Shown piece after piece: positions 53,088 to 63,327 of a stretch of DNA of 64,000 nt. The DNA lies in NCBI RefSeq assembly GCF_014595995.2, contig NZ_CP063989.1:1116001-1180000 (forward strand). The letters are read 5' to 3'. The notes beneath the pieces are model-generated. The model was not told where the DNA came from and made no database searches. It worked only from the letters and a program-made list of their open reading frames with translations. The position numbers and the translations under genes are program-made. Source of the DNA: Actinomyces respiraculi (GTDB lineage Bacteria; Actinomycetota; Actinomycetes; Actinomycetales; Actinomycetaceae). Within the stretch, counting starts at the first letter, position 1. Every line of letters begins with the position of its first letter.

Positions 53088-54131
53088 TCAGGATCCCGGC
53101 TGCTCGTAGCGGATCCCCTCGCCGCCGCGCCGCACCGTCACCGACGCCTCGGGGAAGAGCCCGCCCAGGGCTGCGGCCGCCTCAGCGGCGTGAGCCGTGT
53201 CCGTCAGGACCTTGACATTGGGGCCCGCGTCCATCGTCGCCCACACCGGCAGGCCCGCCTGCCGCAGCGTCGCGACCTCATGCAGGACCGCCACCGTGCC
53301 CGGCCGCCAGTACAGCACCGGCGGGCGCGCCGCCACCATCGTCGCATGCATCCCCAGGGCGTTGGCCTCCGCCACTGCCCCCAGGCGCTCAAGATCGCCC
53401 GCCTCAGCCGCCGCCAGGGCCTCGGCCAATTCCGTGGCACTGGCCTCAACCCACGCCGGGTACAGCGGCGAGGTCCGCATCGTGCGACGCATCGCCTCCG
53501 TCGAGGACACCGCCTTCGGCCCCGTGTCGAGGGCGACGACGACCATCGCCAGGTCCAGGGCGCAGGGCACCGGCTCGGCGTACGAGGTCTCGTCGTCAGT
53601 CCCACGGTTCCAGCGCACCAGGCCCCCGAAGACCGAGCGCGAGGCCGAGCCTGAGCCCCGACGCGCCAGGCGCGAGAGCCCACGGGCGTCCAGGTCCAGG
53701 CCCGCGGCACGCGAGGCGGCCCCCGCCAGCGCCGCAAAACCCGCGGCCGAGGAGGCCAGCCCCGCCGCAAGCGGCACCATCGAGGTCGAGGTCACGCTCG
53801 CGGCCTCCGCCTCACCCAGACCCGCGCGCTCACGCACGAGGGACAGGAAGCGGTGCACACGCTCGAAGGCGGTGCCCTGGGCCCGCAGGCCGTTGATCGT
53901 CACCACGTCCTGGACACCGTCACCGCCGTCGAAGGAGACGGTCGTCGTCGTCCACGTCTCGTCCAGGGTGAGCGACAGGCTCGAGGTGGTCGGCAGGTGC
54001 AGACGGGCATCGGTCTTGCCCCAGTACTTGATGAGGGCGATGTTGGCGTTCGCGCTCGCCGTCGCCGTGCGGGCCCTGCCAGCGGCCGCGCTGTCCGTGC
54101 TGTCCACGCTGTCCACGTAGTCCACGCTCAC
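53088..54131 (-). CDS. mvaD: Diphosphomevalonate decarboxylase
   Basis: It converts diphosphomevalonate to isopentenyl diphosphate. The 347-residue protein has NIALIKYWGKTDARLHLPTT, then SSLSLTLDETWT, PLAAGLASSAAGFAAL (ATP loop), GSGSASRSVFGGLV and TMDAGPNVKVL. The N terminus has a repetitive VDYVDSVDSTDS encoded by TGTCCACG-like repeats. GTG start overlaps the mevalonate kinase stop. Confidence 0.95.
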   Translation of the reverse strand: MSVDYVDSVDSTDSAAAGRARTATASANANIALIKYWGKTDARLHLPTTSSLSLTLDETWTTTTVSFDGGDGVQDVVTINGLRAQGTAFERVHRFLSLVRERAGLGEAEAASVTSTSMVPLAAGLASSAAGFAALAGAASRAAGLDLDARGLSRLARRGSGSASRSVFGGLVRWNRGTDDETSYAEPVPCALDLAMVVVALDTGPKAVSSTEAMRRTMRTSPLYPAWVEASATELAEALAAAEAGDLERLGAVAEANALGMHATMVAARPPVLYWRPGTVAVLHEVATLRQAGLPVWATMDAGPNVKVLTDTAHAAEAAAALGGLFPEASVTVRRGGEGIRYEQPGS

Positions 54132-55087
54132 TGGGCCGTCCCGCTCGCGCGCAGCTGATAGGTCCAGGTGCGTACCGCGCCGGCCTCAAGCAGGGCGGCG
54201 CTGACGTCCTCCGCCGCACCGGGAGAGTCCGTGAGGCTGATGAGGCAGCCGCCCAGACCACCTCCGGTCAGCTTCGCGCCCAGCGCGCCCGCCCGGCGGG
54301 CCGCCCGGGCCAGCGAGTCCAGCAGGTCCAGGCTCACCCCGATCTCGGAGAGCACCGTGTGGGCCGCGTTCATCGTCTCACCCAGGATCCGGGCCTTGCC
54401 GTGCGCCAACGCCCTGACAGAGCGGTGTGTGAGTTCGCCCAGCTGGTTGATGCGCGGTCCGTAGAAGTCCGGGTCCGCCTCGTAACGACGGCGCAGCCCG
54501 CCCACGGCCACACGGGTTGAGCCGTGGACCCCGGAGTCGGCGATGACCAGCTGGGCGCCCTCGATGCGCTGGCTCAGCAGGTGCATCTCGCCGGACTGGA
54601 AACGGATGGGGGAGGGGGCCGTCGTCGCCGCCGCGTCCAGCCCGGAGGGACGGTCGTGGGCGATCTGCTCGGCCTGGTGGATGAGCGGCAGCAGCTCCTC
54701 GCGGGTGGCTTTGCGCCCGCAGGCGTCCAGGACCGCGAGGATGATGGCGCCCGCGGAGGCCGCCGAGGAGCCCAGGCCCCGCTCGTGAGGGAAGTCGCTG
54801 GTAGTGATCACCTCGAAGGACTGGTCCAGGCAGCCCGAGCGCTCGCGGGCCACCTCGAAGGCGCGGGCCACGCAGGCGAAGCGGTGACCGGCCTTGCGCA
54901 GGGGGCCCTCGTAGTCCAAGGAGCGCAGCCACGAGGGGCCGTCGATGGGGGTCGCGGTGGCCCGCATCTGCAAGTCGTGCAGCGGCACGGCCACAGCCGG
55001 GTGGCCGTAGACCACCGAGTGCTCACCGATGAGGATCGCCTTGGCCCAGGTGCGCCCGTGCCCCACGCGGATGGGCTGTCGATCCAT
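54128..55087 (-). CDS. mvaK1: Mevalonate kinase
   Basis: The first gene of the leftward operon; phosphorylates mevalonate. The protein of about 319 residues has KAILIGEHSVVYGHPAVAVP, HERGLGSSAASAGAII (ATP loop), DRPSGLDAAATTAPSPIRF and GAKLTGGGLGGCLI, all standard for GHMP mevalonate kinases. ATG 55087 (MDRQPIRVGHGR) has AAGGGAA upstream at good distance; longer starts lack support. The decarboxylase start overlaps its stop. Confidence 0.94.
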   Translation of the reverse strand: MDRQPIRVGHGRTWAKAILIGEHSVVYGHPAVAVPLHDLQMRATATPIDGPSWLRSLDYEGPLRKAGHRFACVARAFEVARERSGCLDQSFEVITTSDFPHERGLGSSAASAGAIILAVLDACGRKATREELLPLIHQAEQIAHDRPSGLDAAATTAPSPIRFQSGEMHLLSQRIEGAQLVIADSGVHGSTRVAVGGLRRRYEADPDFYGPRINQLGELTHRSVRALAHGKARILGETMNAAHTVLSEIGVSLDLLDSLARAARRAGALGAKLTGGGLGGCLISLTDSPGAAEDVSAALLEAGAVRTWTYQLRASGTAQ

Positions 55088-55393
55088 GCTCAGCGTTCCC
55101 TTGTCGTCGGTCACCGGTTCGGCCCTGCTGCCGGGGCGGCTCAACGAAGGGCTTAGCCGAGGCTAGTGACCCGCTCGGAGGGCCCGCAAGCCGACGCCTG
55201 GTGGCTGCGGCTCGTGGGCCGCGCCACGACGTCGGCCCAGGGGACCGCCCGGGTGGGGCAGGGAGGAGGGGCCGTCACCGGGCCCGGAGGAAGGATACGA
55301 GATGAGCGCCCGGCCCGTGCCCGAACGGTGAGGCGACCAGGGCCTCCACGCGGCCGGGACTGCGCATGTCTGGCGAGCACGTAGGATCGTCCC
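55088..55393. promoter_or_regulatory. Divergent spacer between mvaK1 and proS
   Basis: About 300 bp without a gene. TAGGAT (55382-55387) lies seven bases before the proS GTG and is a likely -10 for a leaderless proS mRNA. No T-box specifier or TGGNACC antiterminator sequence was found. The mvaK1 promoter must also be here but was not pinned down. Confidence 0.45.
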
Positions 55394-57235
55394 GTGCTTC
55401 AGACGATGTCCACCGCCTTCATCCGTACCCTCCGTGAGGACCCGGCCGACGCAGAGGTCGCCAGCCACCGGCTCCTCGTGCGCGCCGCCTACGTGCGCCG
55501 CACCGCACCGGGCATCTACACCTGGCTGCCGCTGGGGCTGGCCGTCCTGCGCAAGATCGAGGGCATCATCCGCGACGAGATGAACCGCATCGGCGCCCAG
55601 GAGGTCCACTTCGCGGCCCTGCAGCCGGCCGAGCCCTACAAGGACTCCCACCGCTGGGACGAGTACGGCCCCACCCTCTTCCGCCTCAAGGACCGCAAGG
55701 ACGGCGACTACCTGCTCGCCCCCACCCACGAGGAGATGTTCACCCTCCTCGCCAAGGACCTGCTCAGCTCCTACAAGGACCTGCCGACGGCCCTCTACCA
55801 GATCCAGACGAAGTACCGCGACGAGGCCCGCCCTCGGGCCGGCATCATCCGCGGCCGCCAGTTCATCATGAAGGACTCCTACTCCTTCGACATCGACGAC
55901 GACGGCCTGGAGGCCTCCTACCAGCGCCACCGTGCCGCCTACGAGCGCATCTTCACCCGCCTGGGCCTGGAGTACGTGCCCGTCAACGCCATGGCCGGGG
56001 CCATGGGCGGCTCGCGCTCGGAGGAGTTCCTGCACCCCTCCCCGGTCGGGGAGGACACCTTCGTGCGCTCCGTCGGTGGCTATGCCGCCAACGCCGAGGC
56101 GGTCATCACCCCCGTGCCCGATCCGGTCGACGCCTCCGAGGTGCCGCCCGCCCTCGTCGTCGACACCCCCGACTGCCCGACCATCGATGCCCTGGTGGAC
56201 CTGCTCAACACCGAGCACCCGCGCGCCGACCGCCCCTGGAGCGCCGCGGACACGCTGAAGAACATCGTCGTCACGCTCACCTGGCCGGACGGGACCAAGG
56301 AGCTGCTCGTCGTCGGCCTGCCCGGTGACCGCGAGGTGGACATCAAGCGCCTGGAGGCCGCCGTCAGCCCCGCCGAGGTCGCCATGGCCGAGGAGGGGGA
56401 TTTCGCGGGTCACCCCGAGCTCGTGCGCGGCTACATCGGCCCCACCGCCGTCGGTCCCAACGCCCCCTCGCGCCGCGTCGAGACGGGCGAGGACGGCCGT
56501 GAGGTCCTCGTGGGCTCCGTGCGCTACCTGCTCGACCCCCGCGTCGTCGACGGCACCAGCTGGGTGGCCGGGGCCAACGCGCCCGGCCAGCACGTCCTGC
56601 ACCTGGTCAGGGGCCGTGACTTCGAGGCCGACGGCACCATCGAGGCCGCTGAGGTCCGCGCGGGCGACCCCGCCCCCGACGGTTCCGGCCCCCTGGAGAT
56701 CGCCCGCGGCATCGAGTTGGGCCACATCTTCACCCTGGGGCGCAAGTACTCCGACGCCCTGGGTTTCACCGTCCTGGACGAGAACGGCAAGGCCCGCACC
56801 GTGACCATGGGCTCCTATGGCATCGGCGTCTCGCGCGTCATGGCCGCCCTGGCCGAGGTCAACTGCGACGAGCACGGCCTGGCCTGGCCGATCCAGGTCG
56901 CTCCCTACCAGGTGCAGGTGCTCGCCACCGGCAAGGACGAGGAGGTCTTCTCCACCGCCGCCTCGCTGGCCGCCGAGCTCGACCTCGCCGGTCTCGAGGT
57001 CCTCTACGACGACCGCCGCAAGGTCTCCGCCGGCGTGAAGTTCGCCGACTCCGAGCTTCTGGGCGTCCCCTTCACCGTCATCGTGGGCCGTGATCTCGCC
57101 CAGGCGGGCACAGTCGAGATCCGTGACCGCCGCTCGGGTGAGCGCCGCAGCGTGCCCGTCGAGACCGCGGTGGCGGAGATCCGCTCCACCGTGGCAGCCG
57201 CCCTGGAGGCCGCGCCCACCGGCGAGGGCCTCTGA
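55394..57235 (+). CDS. proS: Prolyl-tRNA synthetase, bacterial type
   Basis: ProS charges tRNA-Pro. The 613-residue protein has [56 protein letters not shown] (motif 2), an inserted editing domain (about 225-400) and motif 3 [16 protein letters not shown], then the anticodon-binding domain. This is the long, editing-competent bacterial form. GTG 55394 is kept because family proteins have several residues before MSTxFIRTLRE. Confidence 0.97.
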   Translation: MLQTMSTAFIRTLREDPADAEVASHRLLVRAAYVRRTAPGIYTWLPLGLAVLRKIEGIIRDEMNRIGAQEVHFAALQPAEPYKDSHRWDEYGPTLFRLKDRKDGDYLLAPTHEEMFTLLAKDLLSSYKDLPTALYQIQTKYRDEARPRAGIIRGRQFIMKDSYSFDIDDDGLEASYQRHRAAYERIFTRLGLEYVPVNAMAGAMGGSRSEEFLHPSPVGEDTFVRSVGGYAANAEAVITPVPDPVDASEVPPALVVDTPDCPTIDALVDLLNTEHPRADRPWSAADTLKNIVVTLTWPDGTKELLVVGLPGDREVDIKRLEAAVSPAEVAMAEEGDFAGHPELVRGYIGPTAVGPNAPSRRVETGEDGREVLVGSVRYLLDPRVVDGTSWVAGANAPGQHVLHLVRGRDFEADGTIEAAEVRAGDPAPDGSGPLEIARGIELGHIFTLGRKYSDALGFTVLDENGKARTVTMGSYGIGVSRVMAALAEVNCDEHGLAWPIQVAPYQVQVLATGKDEEVFSTAASLAAELDLAGLEVLYDDRRKVSAGVKFADSELLGVPFTVIVGRDLAQAGTVEIRDRRSGERRSVPVETAVAEIRSTVAAALEAAPTGEGL

Positions 57236-57279
57236 TCGGGGCCGGGTAGGGCCTGCTCGGCCGCCGACGGCACCGCCGC

Positions 57280-58242
57280 TCAGTCCTCCGGCAGGGCGTA
57301 CCCGGGCAGGGCGGTGATCTCAGCGCCCCAGGCGATGGCCGTGAGGGCCGCGTCCAGGGCCGCGTCCAGGGCCTCGGTGCGCGCCTGACCAGTAGTGGTG
57401 CCGACGGCGACCACCTCGGCGTCGACCAGCCGCAGCCATACCTGGCGGGCCCAGGTCACCTCCGCGCTCGCGCCGTCCTCGGCGGTCGGCTCGGCATAGG
57501 CGGGCAGCCGCGCGTCCTCACCGCCCAGGGCGAGGGAGGCGTTGACGAGGTCGTCGGCGGCGGCCGCCTGCGTCTGGGCGCGTGCGCGGGTCTCCTCGTC
57601 GCTGCGCGCCGCGACCTCCTCCAAGGCGTAGCGCGCGCCGTCGTAGGCCTGGAGCAGGTCGCCGGGCAGGGGCTCGGTCAGGAGTGCGTCGCGCCCGACG
57701 ACGTCGACGGAGCCGGGAACGAGAGCCTCCAGCGCCACGGACCAGGAGACGGCCATGGCGCCGTAGAGCGAGGCCTCATCAGCGTCGGTTGCGGCCAGGG
57801 CGGCCTGGCGCGCCTGGGCGGTGCCCTCCTCAAGGGCTTGGACGAGCGCGTCCCGCGAGGCCCCGGCGGCGGCCGTGGCAACGGGGGAGGCCGTCGGATA
57901 TGTCGTGGGCACCGGCGTCGCGTAGGGCTCCCACACCCCGCCCAGAGCCTCAAGCTGGACGGCTGTGTCCGCCACGAGGGTGGAGGCGACGGCGGTGTCC
58001 GGGTCCTCGGGGAAGGCGGTCAGGAAGGAGGAGGCCGTGGAGGACACGAGCACGGTGCGGCGGGCGAGGGCGTCGCGCACAGACTCCTGCTCGGAGGCAG
58101 AGGGCAGGGTCAGGGGGACCGACTCGCCGATCCTCAGGTCACAGCCGCTGACTCCAACGGCGAGGGCGCACACCGTCAGGAGGGCGGTCGTGCGGTGCAG
58201 GGTCGTGGGGCGGCGGGCAGGAGCGGTGGGCAGAGACGTCAC
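57280..58242 (-). CDS. DUF4439-like lipoprotein
   Basis: The 320-residue protein starts at GTG 58242, with a signal sequence and lipobox (ALLTVCALAVGVSGC) that predicts lipidation at Cys about 34. The rest is helical and Ala/Glu/Asp-rich, ending in a domain like DUF4439 (ferritin-like fold): DEASLYGAMAVSWSVALEAL and WARQVWLRLVDAEVVAVGTT. Function unknown. Divergent from rimP, convergent with proS. Confidence 0.75.
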   Translation of the reverse strand: MTSLPTAPARRPTTLHRTTALLTVCALAVGVSGCDLRIGESVPLTLPSASEQESVRDALARRTVLVSSTASSFLTAFPEDPDTAVASTLVADTAVQLEALGGVWEPYATPVPTTYPTASPVATAAAGASRDALVQALEEGTAQARQAALAATDADEASLYGAMAVSWSVALEALVPGSVDVVGRDALLTEPLPGDLLQAYDGARYALEEVAARSDEETRARAQTQAAAADDLVNASLALGGEDARLPAYAEPTAEDGASAEVTWARQVWLRLVDAEVVAVGTTTGQARTEALDAALDAALTAIAWGAEITALPGYALPED

Positions 58243-58265
58243 GCGGTGATCCTGCCACGGGCGGG

Positions 58266-58271
58266 TAGCAT
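58266..58271 (+). promoter_or_regulatory. -10-like element ahead of rimP
   Basis: TAGCAT lies 75 bp before the rimP ATG, in the spacer shared with the divergent lipoprotein gene. It is a plausible -10 for the rimP-nusA-ylxR-infB operon; no clear -35. Confidence 0.35.
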
Positions 58272-58340
58272 GGGCGCGTATGACCACGCCCGCGGGGCAC
58301 GCCCGCCCCCGTGGACGCCACCGATCCTGGAGGGACACCC

Positions 58341-58793
58341 ATGGCCGACGCTCTCGCCACCCGGCTCACTGAGCTGCTTGCCCCCGTGGTGGAGGGCGCC
58401 GGGCTCTTCCTCGAGGGTGTTGAGACCACGAAGGCCGGCCGTTACTCCACCGTCCGCGTCGTCGTCGACCTTCCCGACGGCGAGGGGGACATCGATCTTG
58501 ACACGGTGGCCGTCGCCACCCGGGCCGTCTCCGAGGCCCTCGACGACGCCGACCCGGTCAAGGGTCAGTACACCCTTGAGGTCCTCAGCCCCGGTGCCGA
58601 GCGGCCGCTGACCACCCCACGCCACTTCCGCCGCGCCGTCGGACGTACCGTCGCCGTCACCACGGCCGCGGGCACGCTCACCGGCACCCTGGTCGCCACT
58701 GACGAGGACGACCTCACGCTCGACGTCGACGGCGCCGCCATGACACTCGCGCTCGGCGAGGTCACTGAGGCACGTACCCTCGTCGTCCTCTGA
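58341..58793 (+). CDS. rimP: Ribosome maturation factor RimP
   Basis: RimP assists 30S assembly. The 150-residue protein begins MADALATRLTELLAPVVEGA, has LEGVETTKAGRYSTVRVVVD and EVLSPGAERPLTTPRHFRRA. ATG 58341 has GGAGGG upstream; an in-frame GTG at 58311 is less likely. First gene of the conserved rimP-nusA-ylxR-infB operon. Confidence 0.96.
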   Translation: MADALATRLTELLAPVVEGAGLFLEGVETTKAGRYSTVRVVVDLPDGEGDIDLDTVAVATRAVSEALDDADPVKGQYTLEVLSPGAERPLTTPRHFRRAVGRTVAVTTAAGTLTGTLVATDEDDLTLDVDGAAMTLALGEVTEARTLVVL

Positions 58794-58833
58794 CGCCCCC
58801 GACCACCAGACCAGAGAGGACACCCAGGACACC

Positions 58834-59880
58834 ATGGACATCAACATGCCGGAGCTGCGAGGCGCCGCCGACGAGCTGGGCATTGACCTGGACAACCTCC
58901 TGCCCGCCATCGAGGACGCCATCCTCACCGCCTACCTCAAGGTCCCCGGCGCGATCCGCGGCTCCCACGTCGAGATCGACCGCCGCAGCGGGCACATGAC
59001 GGTCCTGGCCCCGGAGCTGGACGAGGAGGATGAGCCCACCGGCGAGTTCTTCGACGACACCCCGGACGACTTCGGGCGCATCGCCCAGGCCACCGCCCGC
59101 TCGGTCATCGTCCAGCGCATCCAGGACCGCCGCGACTTCGAGGTCCTGGGGGCCTTCAAGGACAAGGCGGGAGAGCTCATCTCCGGCACCGTCGAGCAGG
59201 GGCGCGACCCCCGCATCGTTTACGTGCGCCTGGGCGAGGAGCACGAGGGGATCATGCCGCCGCACGAGCAGGTGCCCGGCGAGCGCCACCGTCACGGCGA
59301 CCGTGTGCGCGTCTACGTCACCGAGGTCTCGCGCGGCCTCAAGGGTGCCCAGATCATCCTTTCGCGCTCCCACCCGGGCCTGGTGCGCAAGCTCTTCGAG
59401 CGCGAGGTCCCCGAGATCGGCTCCGGCGACGTCGAGATCGTCGCGATTGCCCGAGAGGCCGGCCACCGCACCAAGATGGCGGTGCGCTCACGCGTCAAGG
59501 GCGTCAACGCCAAGGGCGCCTGCATCGGCCCGATGGGCCAGCGCGTGCGCGCCGTGACCGCCGAGCTGGGCGGCGAGAAGATCGACATTGTCGACTACTC
59601 CGAGGACCCGGCACGCTTCGTCGCCAACGCCCTGTCCCCGGCGCGCGTGTCTGAGGTGCGCATCCTGTCGATGGAGGATAAGACGGCCCGTGCGACCGTC
59701 CCGGACTTCCAGCTCTCGCTCGCCATTGGCAAGGAGGGGCAGAACGCCCGCCTCGCCGCGCGCCTGACCGGCTGGAAGATCGACATCCACGCGGACTCCG
59801 AGTCCGGGCAGGTTGTGCCCGGCACTGGCTCGCGCGCGGATGACGTGACCGGTCCCTCACGGGTCAGCGACGAGGCCTGA
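58834..59880 (+). CDS. nusA: Transcription elongation factor NusA
   Basis: NusA modulates pausing, termination and antitermination. The 348-residue protein has the N-terminal polymerase-binding domain (MDINMPELRGAADELGID), an S1 domain (SGTVEQGRDPRIVYVRLGEE) and two KH domains (GVNAKGACIGPMGQRVRAVT and LSLAIGKEGQNARLAARLTG). No C-terminal acidic repeats, as usual for actinobacteria. GAGAGGA precedes the ATG. Confidence 0.97.
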   Translation: MDINMPELRGAADELGIDLDNLLPAIEDAILTAYLKVPGAIRGSHVEIDRRSGHMTVLAPELDEEDEPTGEFFDDTPDDFGRIAQATARSVIVQRIQDRRDFEVLGAFKDKAGELISGTVEQGRDPRIVYVRLGEEHEGIMPPHEQVPGERHRHGDRVRVYVTEVSRGLKGAQIILSRSHPGLVRKLFEREVPEIGSGDVEIVAIAREAGHRTKMAVRSRVKGVNAKGACIGPMGQRVRAVTAELGGEKIDIVDYSEDPARFVANALSPARVSEVRILSMEDKTARATVPDFQLSLAIGKEGQNARLAARLTGWKIDIHADSESGQVVPGTGSRADDVTGPSRVSDEA

Positions 59881-59974
59881 GCGAGCCGCCGGTAGAATCG
59901 GGGCGGACCCTGCCAGGGTCGTGCGCGGCCTGCCGGGCACGAGGCACCCGGGCCGGACGAGCGGAAGGACACGC

Positions 59975-60253
59975 GTGACGGTCACCAGCACCTCACACGT
60001 GCCTGTGCGTTCCTGCGTCGGCTGCCGCGGTAAGGGTCCCCGGGCGCAGTTGCTGCGCCTGGTCCTCGACGACGGCGGGCTCGCCGTCGACCCCCGGGCC
60101 GTGGCGCCCGGGCGGGGCGCGTGGATCCATCCGGACCTCGCGTGCCTGGAGCTCGCTGAGCGCAGGGGCGCCCTTGGGCGCGCACTGCGCACTCGTGGGC
60201 CGTTGGATGCGGCCCCCGTGCGCGACTGGCTCTCCCGGAAGGGCAGCGCCTGA
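59975..60253 (+). CDS. ylxR: YlxR/RnpM family RNA-binding protein
   Basis: A 92-residue DUF448 protein with the hallmark PVRSCVGCRGKGPRAQLLRL and GRGAWIHPDLACLELAERRG. In Bacillus YlxR (RnpM) binds and modulates RNase P. GTG 59975 follows GGAAGG; the longer frame reaches into the nusA-ylxR spacer. Conserved position between nusA and infB. Confidence 0.92.
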   Translation: MTVTSTSHVPVRSCVGCRGKGPRAQLLRLVLDDGGLAVDPRAVAPGRGAWIHPDLACLELAERRGALGRALRTRGPLDAAPVRDWLSRKGSA

Positions 60254-60263
60254 GCGTGCGACA

Positions 60264-60281
60264 CCGGTCCCGCGGGACCGG
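60264..60281. terminator. Perfect 18-bp palindrome after ylxR
   Basis: CCGGTCCCGCGGGACCGG. It may be a hairpin or an operator in the ylxR-infB spacer. Confidence 0.45.
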
Positions 60282-60357
60282 GAACACCGATTGCAAAGGC
60301 GGGTAGAAAGCCGATGGGCACCCGATGAGTACCCAGCGATGAGCTGCCTCTACTAGC

Positions 60358-60381
60358 GCCTGCTCCTGGTCAGGAGCAGGC
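60358..60381 (+). promoter_or_regulatory. Tight hairpin just before the infB ribosome site
   Basis: GCCTGCTCCTG (60358-60368) pairs perfectly with CAGGAGCAGGC (60371-60381), with a 2-base gap. The infB ribosome site (CAGGAG, 60389-60394) follows within 8 bases and shares CAGGAG with the hairpin's right arm, so CTCCTG could pair with either and mask it. Confidence 0.5.
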
Positions 60382-60398
60382 AACCTGACAGGAGAAAT

Positions 60399-63203
60399 GT
60401 GGCTAAACCACGCGTTCACGAGCTCGCGAAGGAGCTCGACCCCACTGGCAAGACGATCACCTCGAAGGTGATCCTGGCCTGGCTCAAGGACCAGGGCGAG
60501 TTCGTCAAGGCGGCGTCCTCCGCCGTCGAGCCCCCGGTTGCGCGTCGCGTGCGCGAGCACTTCGGGCCCAAGGCCGAGGCCGGCGCCAAGCCTGCCGCGC
60601 CCAAGCCCGCCGCCAAGCCGGCGGCCCCGCGCCCGGCGACACCTGCTGCCCCGGCCGCGCCCGCCGCTCCCGCGACGCGCCCGGCCCCCACTCCCCGTCC
60701 GGCCGCGCCCCAGCGTGACGGGGCCCCCGCCGAGCGTCGCAGTGCTCCGAGGCCGGCCCCGCGCCCGGGTGCACCGCGTCCGGGCAACAACCCCTTCGCC
60801 GCCTCGCAGGGCATGCCCCGTCCGGGTGGCTCGCGTGGCCAGGCCGACCAGGGCGGTCCCCGTCCGGGCGCCCCGCGTCCAGGCAACAACCCCTTCGCCG
60901 CCTCGCAGGGCATGCCCCGTCCGGGTGGCTCGCGCGGCCAGGGCGGTCCCCGTCCCGGTGCCCCGCGCCGCCAGGGCGCAGGCGCCCCGACCGGCGGTCC
61001 TCGCCCGCAGGGAGCCGGCCCCCGCCCGCAGGGCGGTGCGCGTCCGGGACCCCGTCCCGGCGGCGGTCCCCGTCCCAACCCCGGCATGATGCCGGGCACC
61101 TCCTCCGTGGGGCGCCCGGGTGCGCCGGCGCGCGGTGCGCAGGGTGCTCGCGGCGGTCGTCCGGGTGGCGGTGGCCGTGGTGGTCAGGGCGCCGGTCGTC
61201 CCGGTGGCGCTGGTCGTCCCGGTGGTGGCGGCTTCGGCGGCGGCCCCCGCGGCGGTCGCGGTGGTCGCGGTGCGACGCAGGGCGCCTTCGGGCGCGGTGG
61301 CGGCGCCCCCCGCGGACGCAAGTCCAAGCGCGCGAAGCGGCAGGAGTTCGAGCAGCAGAGCGCACCGTCGCTGGGCGGTGTCGTCGTCCCGCGCGGTGAT
61401 GGCTCCACGCCGGTGCGCATCCGCCAGGGCGCGACCCTGACGGACTTCGCCGAGAAGATCAACGCGAACCCCGCGGCCCTCATCACCGTCCTGTTCCACC
61501 TCGGCGAGATGGCCACGGCGACCCAGTCCCTGGACGAGGACACCTTCCAGCTCCTGGGTGTCGAGCTCGGCTACAGCGTCGAGCTCGTCTCCGCCGAGGA
61601 CGAGGACCGTGAGCTCCTGGAGTCCTTCGACATCGACCTCGAGGCCGAGGAGGCCGCCTGGTCCGATGAGGACCTCGAGGCCCGCCCGCCGGTGGTCACC
61701 GTCATGGGTCACGTCGACCACGGTAAGACCAAGCTGCTCGACGCCATCCGCTCCACGGACGTCGTCGCCGGTGAGGCCGGCGGTATCACCCAGTCCATCG
61801 GTGCCTACCAGGTGCGGGTGTCCGTGGGTGATGAGCGCCGCCCGATCACCTTCATCGACACCCCTGGTCACGAGGCCTTCACCGCCATGCGTGCCCGTGG
61901 TGCCGAGGTCACGGACATCGCGATCCTCGTGGTGGCCGCGGACGACGGCGTCATGCCCCAGACGATCGAGGCGCTCAACCACGCCCAGGCCGCCAACGTG
62001 CCGATCGTTGTCGCGGTCAACAAGATCGACAAGGAGGGCGCCAACCCGGACAAGATCCGCGGCCAGCTCACCGAGTACGGTCTGGTGCCCGAGGAGTACG
62101 GCGGCGACACGATGTTCGTCGACATCTCCGCCAAGCAGCGCCTCCACATCGACGAGCTCCTCGAGGCCGTCGTGCTCACCGCCGACGCCGCCCTGGACCT
62201 GCGGGCCAACCCCCACAGCGACGCCCGCGGTGTCACCATCGAGGCCAAGCTCGACAAGGGGCGCGGCGCCACGACGACCGTCCTCGTCCAGCAGGGAACC
62301 CTGCGCGTGGGCGACCCGATCGTCGCCGGCTCCGCCTACGGGCGCGTGCGCGCCATGTTCGACGAGCACGGCCAGGTGCTCGAGGAGGTCGGTCCCGCGC
62401 GTCCGGCCCTCGTCCTGGGCCTGACCAGTGTGCCGAGTGCCGGCGACTCCTTCATTGTCGCTCCCGATGACCGCACCGCCCGCCAGATCGCCGACAAGCG
62501 TGAGGCTGCTGAGAGGGCTGCGCTGCTGGCCAAGCGTCGCAAGCGCGTGTCCCTGGAGAACCTCACCGACGTCCTCAAGGAGGGCAAGGTCGACACCCTC
62601 AACCTCATCCTCAAGGGCGACAGCTCGGGGGCGGTCGAGGCGCTGGAGGACTCGCTGCTCAAGATCGACGTGGGCGACGAGGTGGCGCTGCGCATCATCC
62701 ACCGTGGCGTGGGTGCGATCACGCAGAACGACGTCAACCTGGCCACGGTCGACTCCGCCGTCATCATCGGCTTCAACGTGCGCCCCGCCGAGCGGGTCGC
62801 CGAGATGGCCGACCGCGAGGGCGTCGACATGAAGTTCTACTCGGTCATCTACGCGGCCATTGAGGACGTCGAGGCCTCCATGAAGGGCATGCTCAAGCCC
62901 GTCTACGAGGAGGTCGCGCTCGGCACCGCCGAGATCCGCCAGGTCTTCCACTCCTCGAAGTTCGGCTCCATCGCCGGCTCGATCGTGCGCTCGGGCATCA
63001 TCCGGCGCGGCACGAAGGCGCGCCTGGTGCGCGGCGGCGTCGTCGTGGCCGGCGAGCTCACCATCGAGACGCTGCGCCGGGAGAAGGACGACGTCACCGA
63101 GGTCCGCGAGGGCTACGAGTGCGGTATCAACCTGGGCTTCCGTGACATCGCCGAGGGCGACGTCATCGAGACCTGGGAGATGCGCGAGAAGCCGCGCGAC
63201 TGA
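60399..63203 (+). CDS. infB: Translation initiation factor IF-2
   Basis: IF-2 brings fMet-tRNA to the 30S subunit. The 934-residue protein starts with GTG ([20 protein letters not shown]). It has an IF2N domain, a Pro/Gly/Arg/Ala-rich linker (about 55-310), a second IF2N-like domain, then the GTPase with [14 protein letters not shown] near residue 435, DTPGHEAF and [12 protein letters not shown]. Domains II-IV end [12 protein letters not shown]. The linker has a duplicated [20 protein letters not shown] segment from an 80-bp DNA repeat (about 60775-60940). Confidence 0.98.
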   Translation: MAKPRVHELAKELDPTGKTITSKVILAWLKDQGEFVKAASSAVEPPVARRVREHFGPKAEAGAKPAAPKPAAKPAAPRPATPAAPAAPAAPATRPAPTPRPAAPQRDGAPAERRSAPRPAPRPGAPRPGNNPFAASQGMPRPGGSRGQADQGGPRPGAPRPGNNPFAASQGMPRPGGSRGQGGPRPGAPRRQGAGAPTGGPRPQGAGPRPQGGARPGPRPGGGPRPNPGMMPGTSSVGRPGAPARGAQGARGGRPGGGGRGGQGAGRPGGAGRPGGGGFGGGPRGGRGGRGATQGAFGRGGGAPRGRKSKRAKRQEFEQQSAPSLGGVVVPRGDGSTPVRIRQGATLTDFAEKINANPAALITVLFHLGEMATATQSLDEDTFQLLGVELGYSVELVSAEDEDRELLESFDIDLEAEEAAWSDEDLEARPPVVTVMGHVDHGKTKLLDAIRSTDVVAGEAGGITQSIGAYQVRVSVGDERRPITFIDTPGHEAFTAMRARGAEVTDIAILVVAADDGVMPQTIEALNHAQAANVPIVVAVNKIDKEGANPDKIRGQLTEYGLVPEEYGGDTMFVDISAKQRLHIDELLEAVVLTADAALDLRANPHSDARGVTIEAKLDKGRGATTTVLVQQGTLRVGDPIVAGSAYGRVRAMFDEHGQVLEEVGPARPALVLGLTSVPSAGDSFIVAPDDRTARQIADKREAAERAALLAKRRKRVSLENLTDVLKEGKVDTLNLILKGDSSGAVEALEDSLLKIDVGDEVALRIIHRGVGAITQNDVNLATVDSAVIIGFNVRPAERVAEMADREGVDMKFYSVIYAAIEDVEASMKGMLKPVYEEVALGTAEIRQVFHSSKFGSIAGSIVRSGIIRRGTKARLVRGGVVVAGELTIETLRREKDDVTEVREGYECGINLGFRDIAEGDVIETWEMREKPRD

Positions 63204-63233
63204 CGCTCCAACCGGCCTGTGAGGGCCATCACG

Positions 63234-63272
63234 ACGGCGGGGCCGCTCACCCGAGGTGGGCGGCCCCGCCGT
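63234..63272 (+). terminator. Terminator hairpin after infB
   Basis: ACGGCGGGGCCG (63234-63245) pairs perfectly with CGGCCCCGCCGT (63261-63272), and CACC/GGTG can pair in the loop. It ends the rimP-infB operon. Confidence 0.8.
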
Positions 63273-63327
63273 GTCAGCGCCCGGCAGGGGGAGGGGGCGG
63301 TGCCCGCCCCGGTTGACGACCGTCGGC

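Noticed and set aside
55088..55393. T-box leader ahead of proS
   Set aside because: No TGGNACC sequence or specifier loop could be found, and a leaderless start is more likely.
59982..62951. 989-residue frame opposite infB
   Set aside because: High third-position GC leaves long open antisense frames; composition is His/Gly/Asp-rich shadow and infB is certain.
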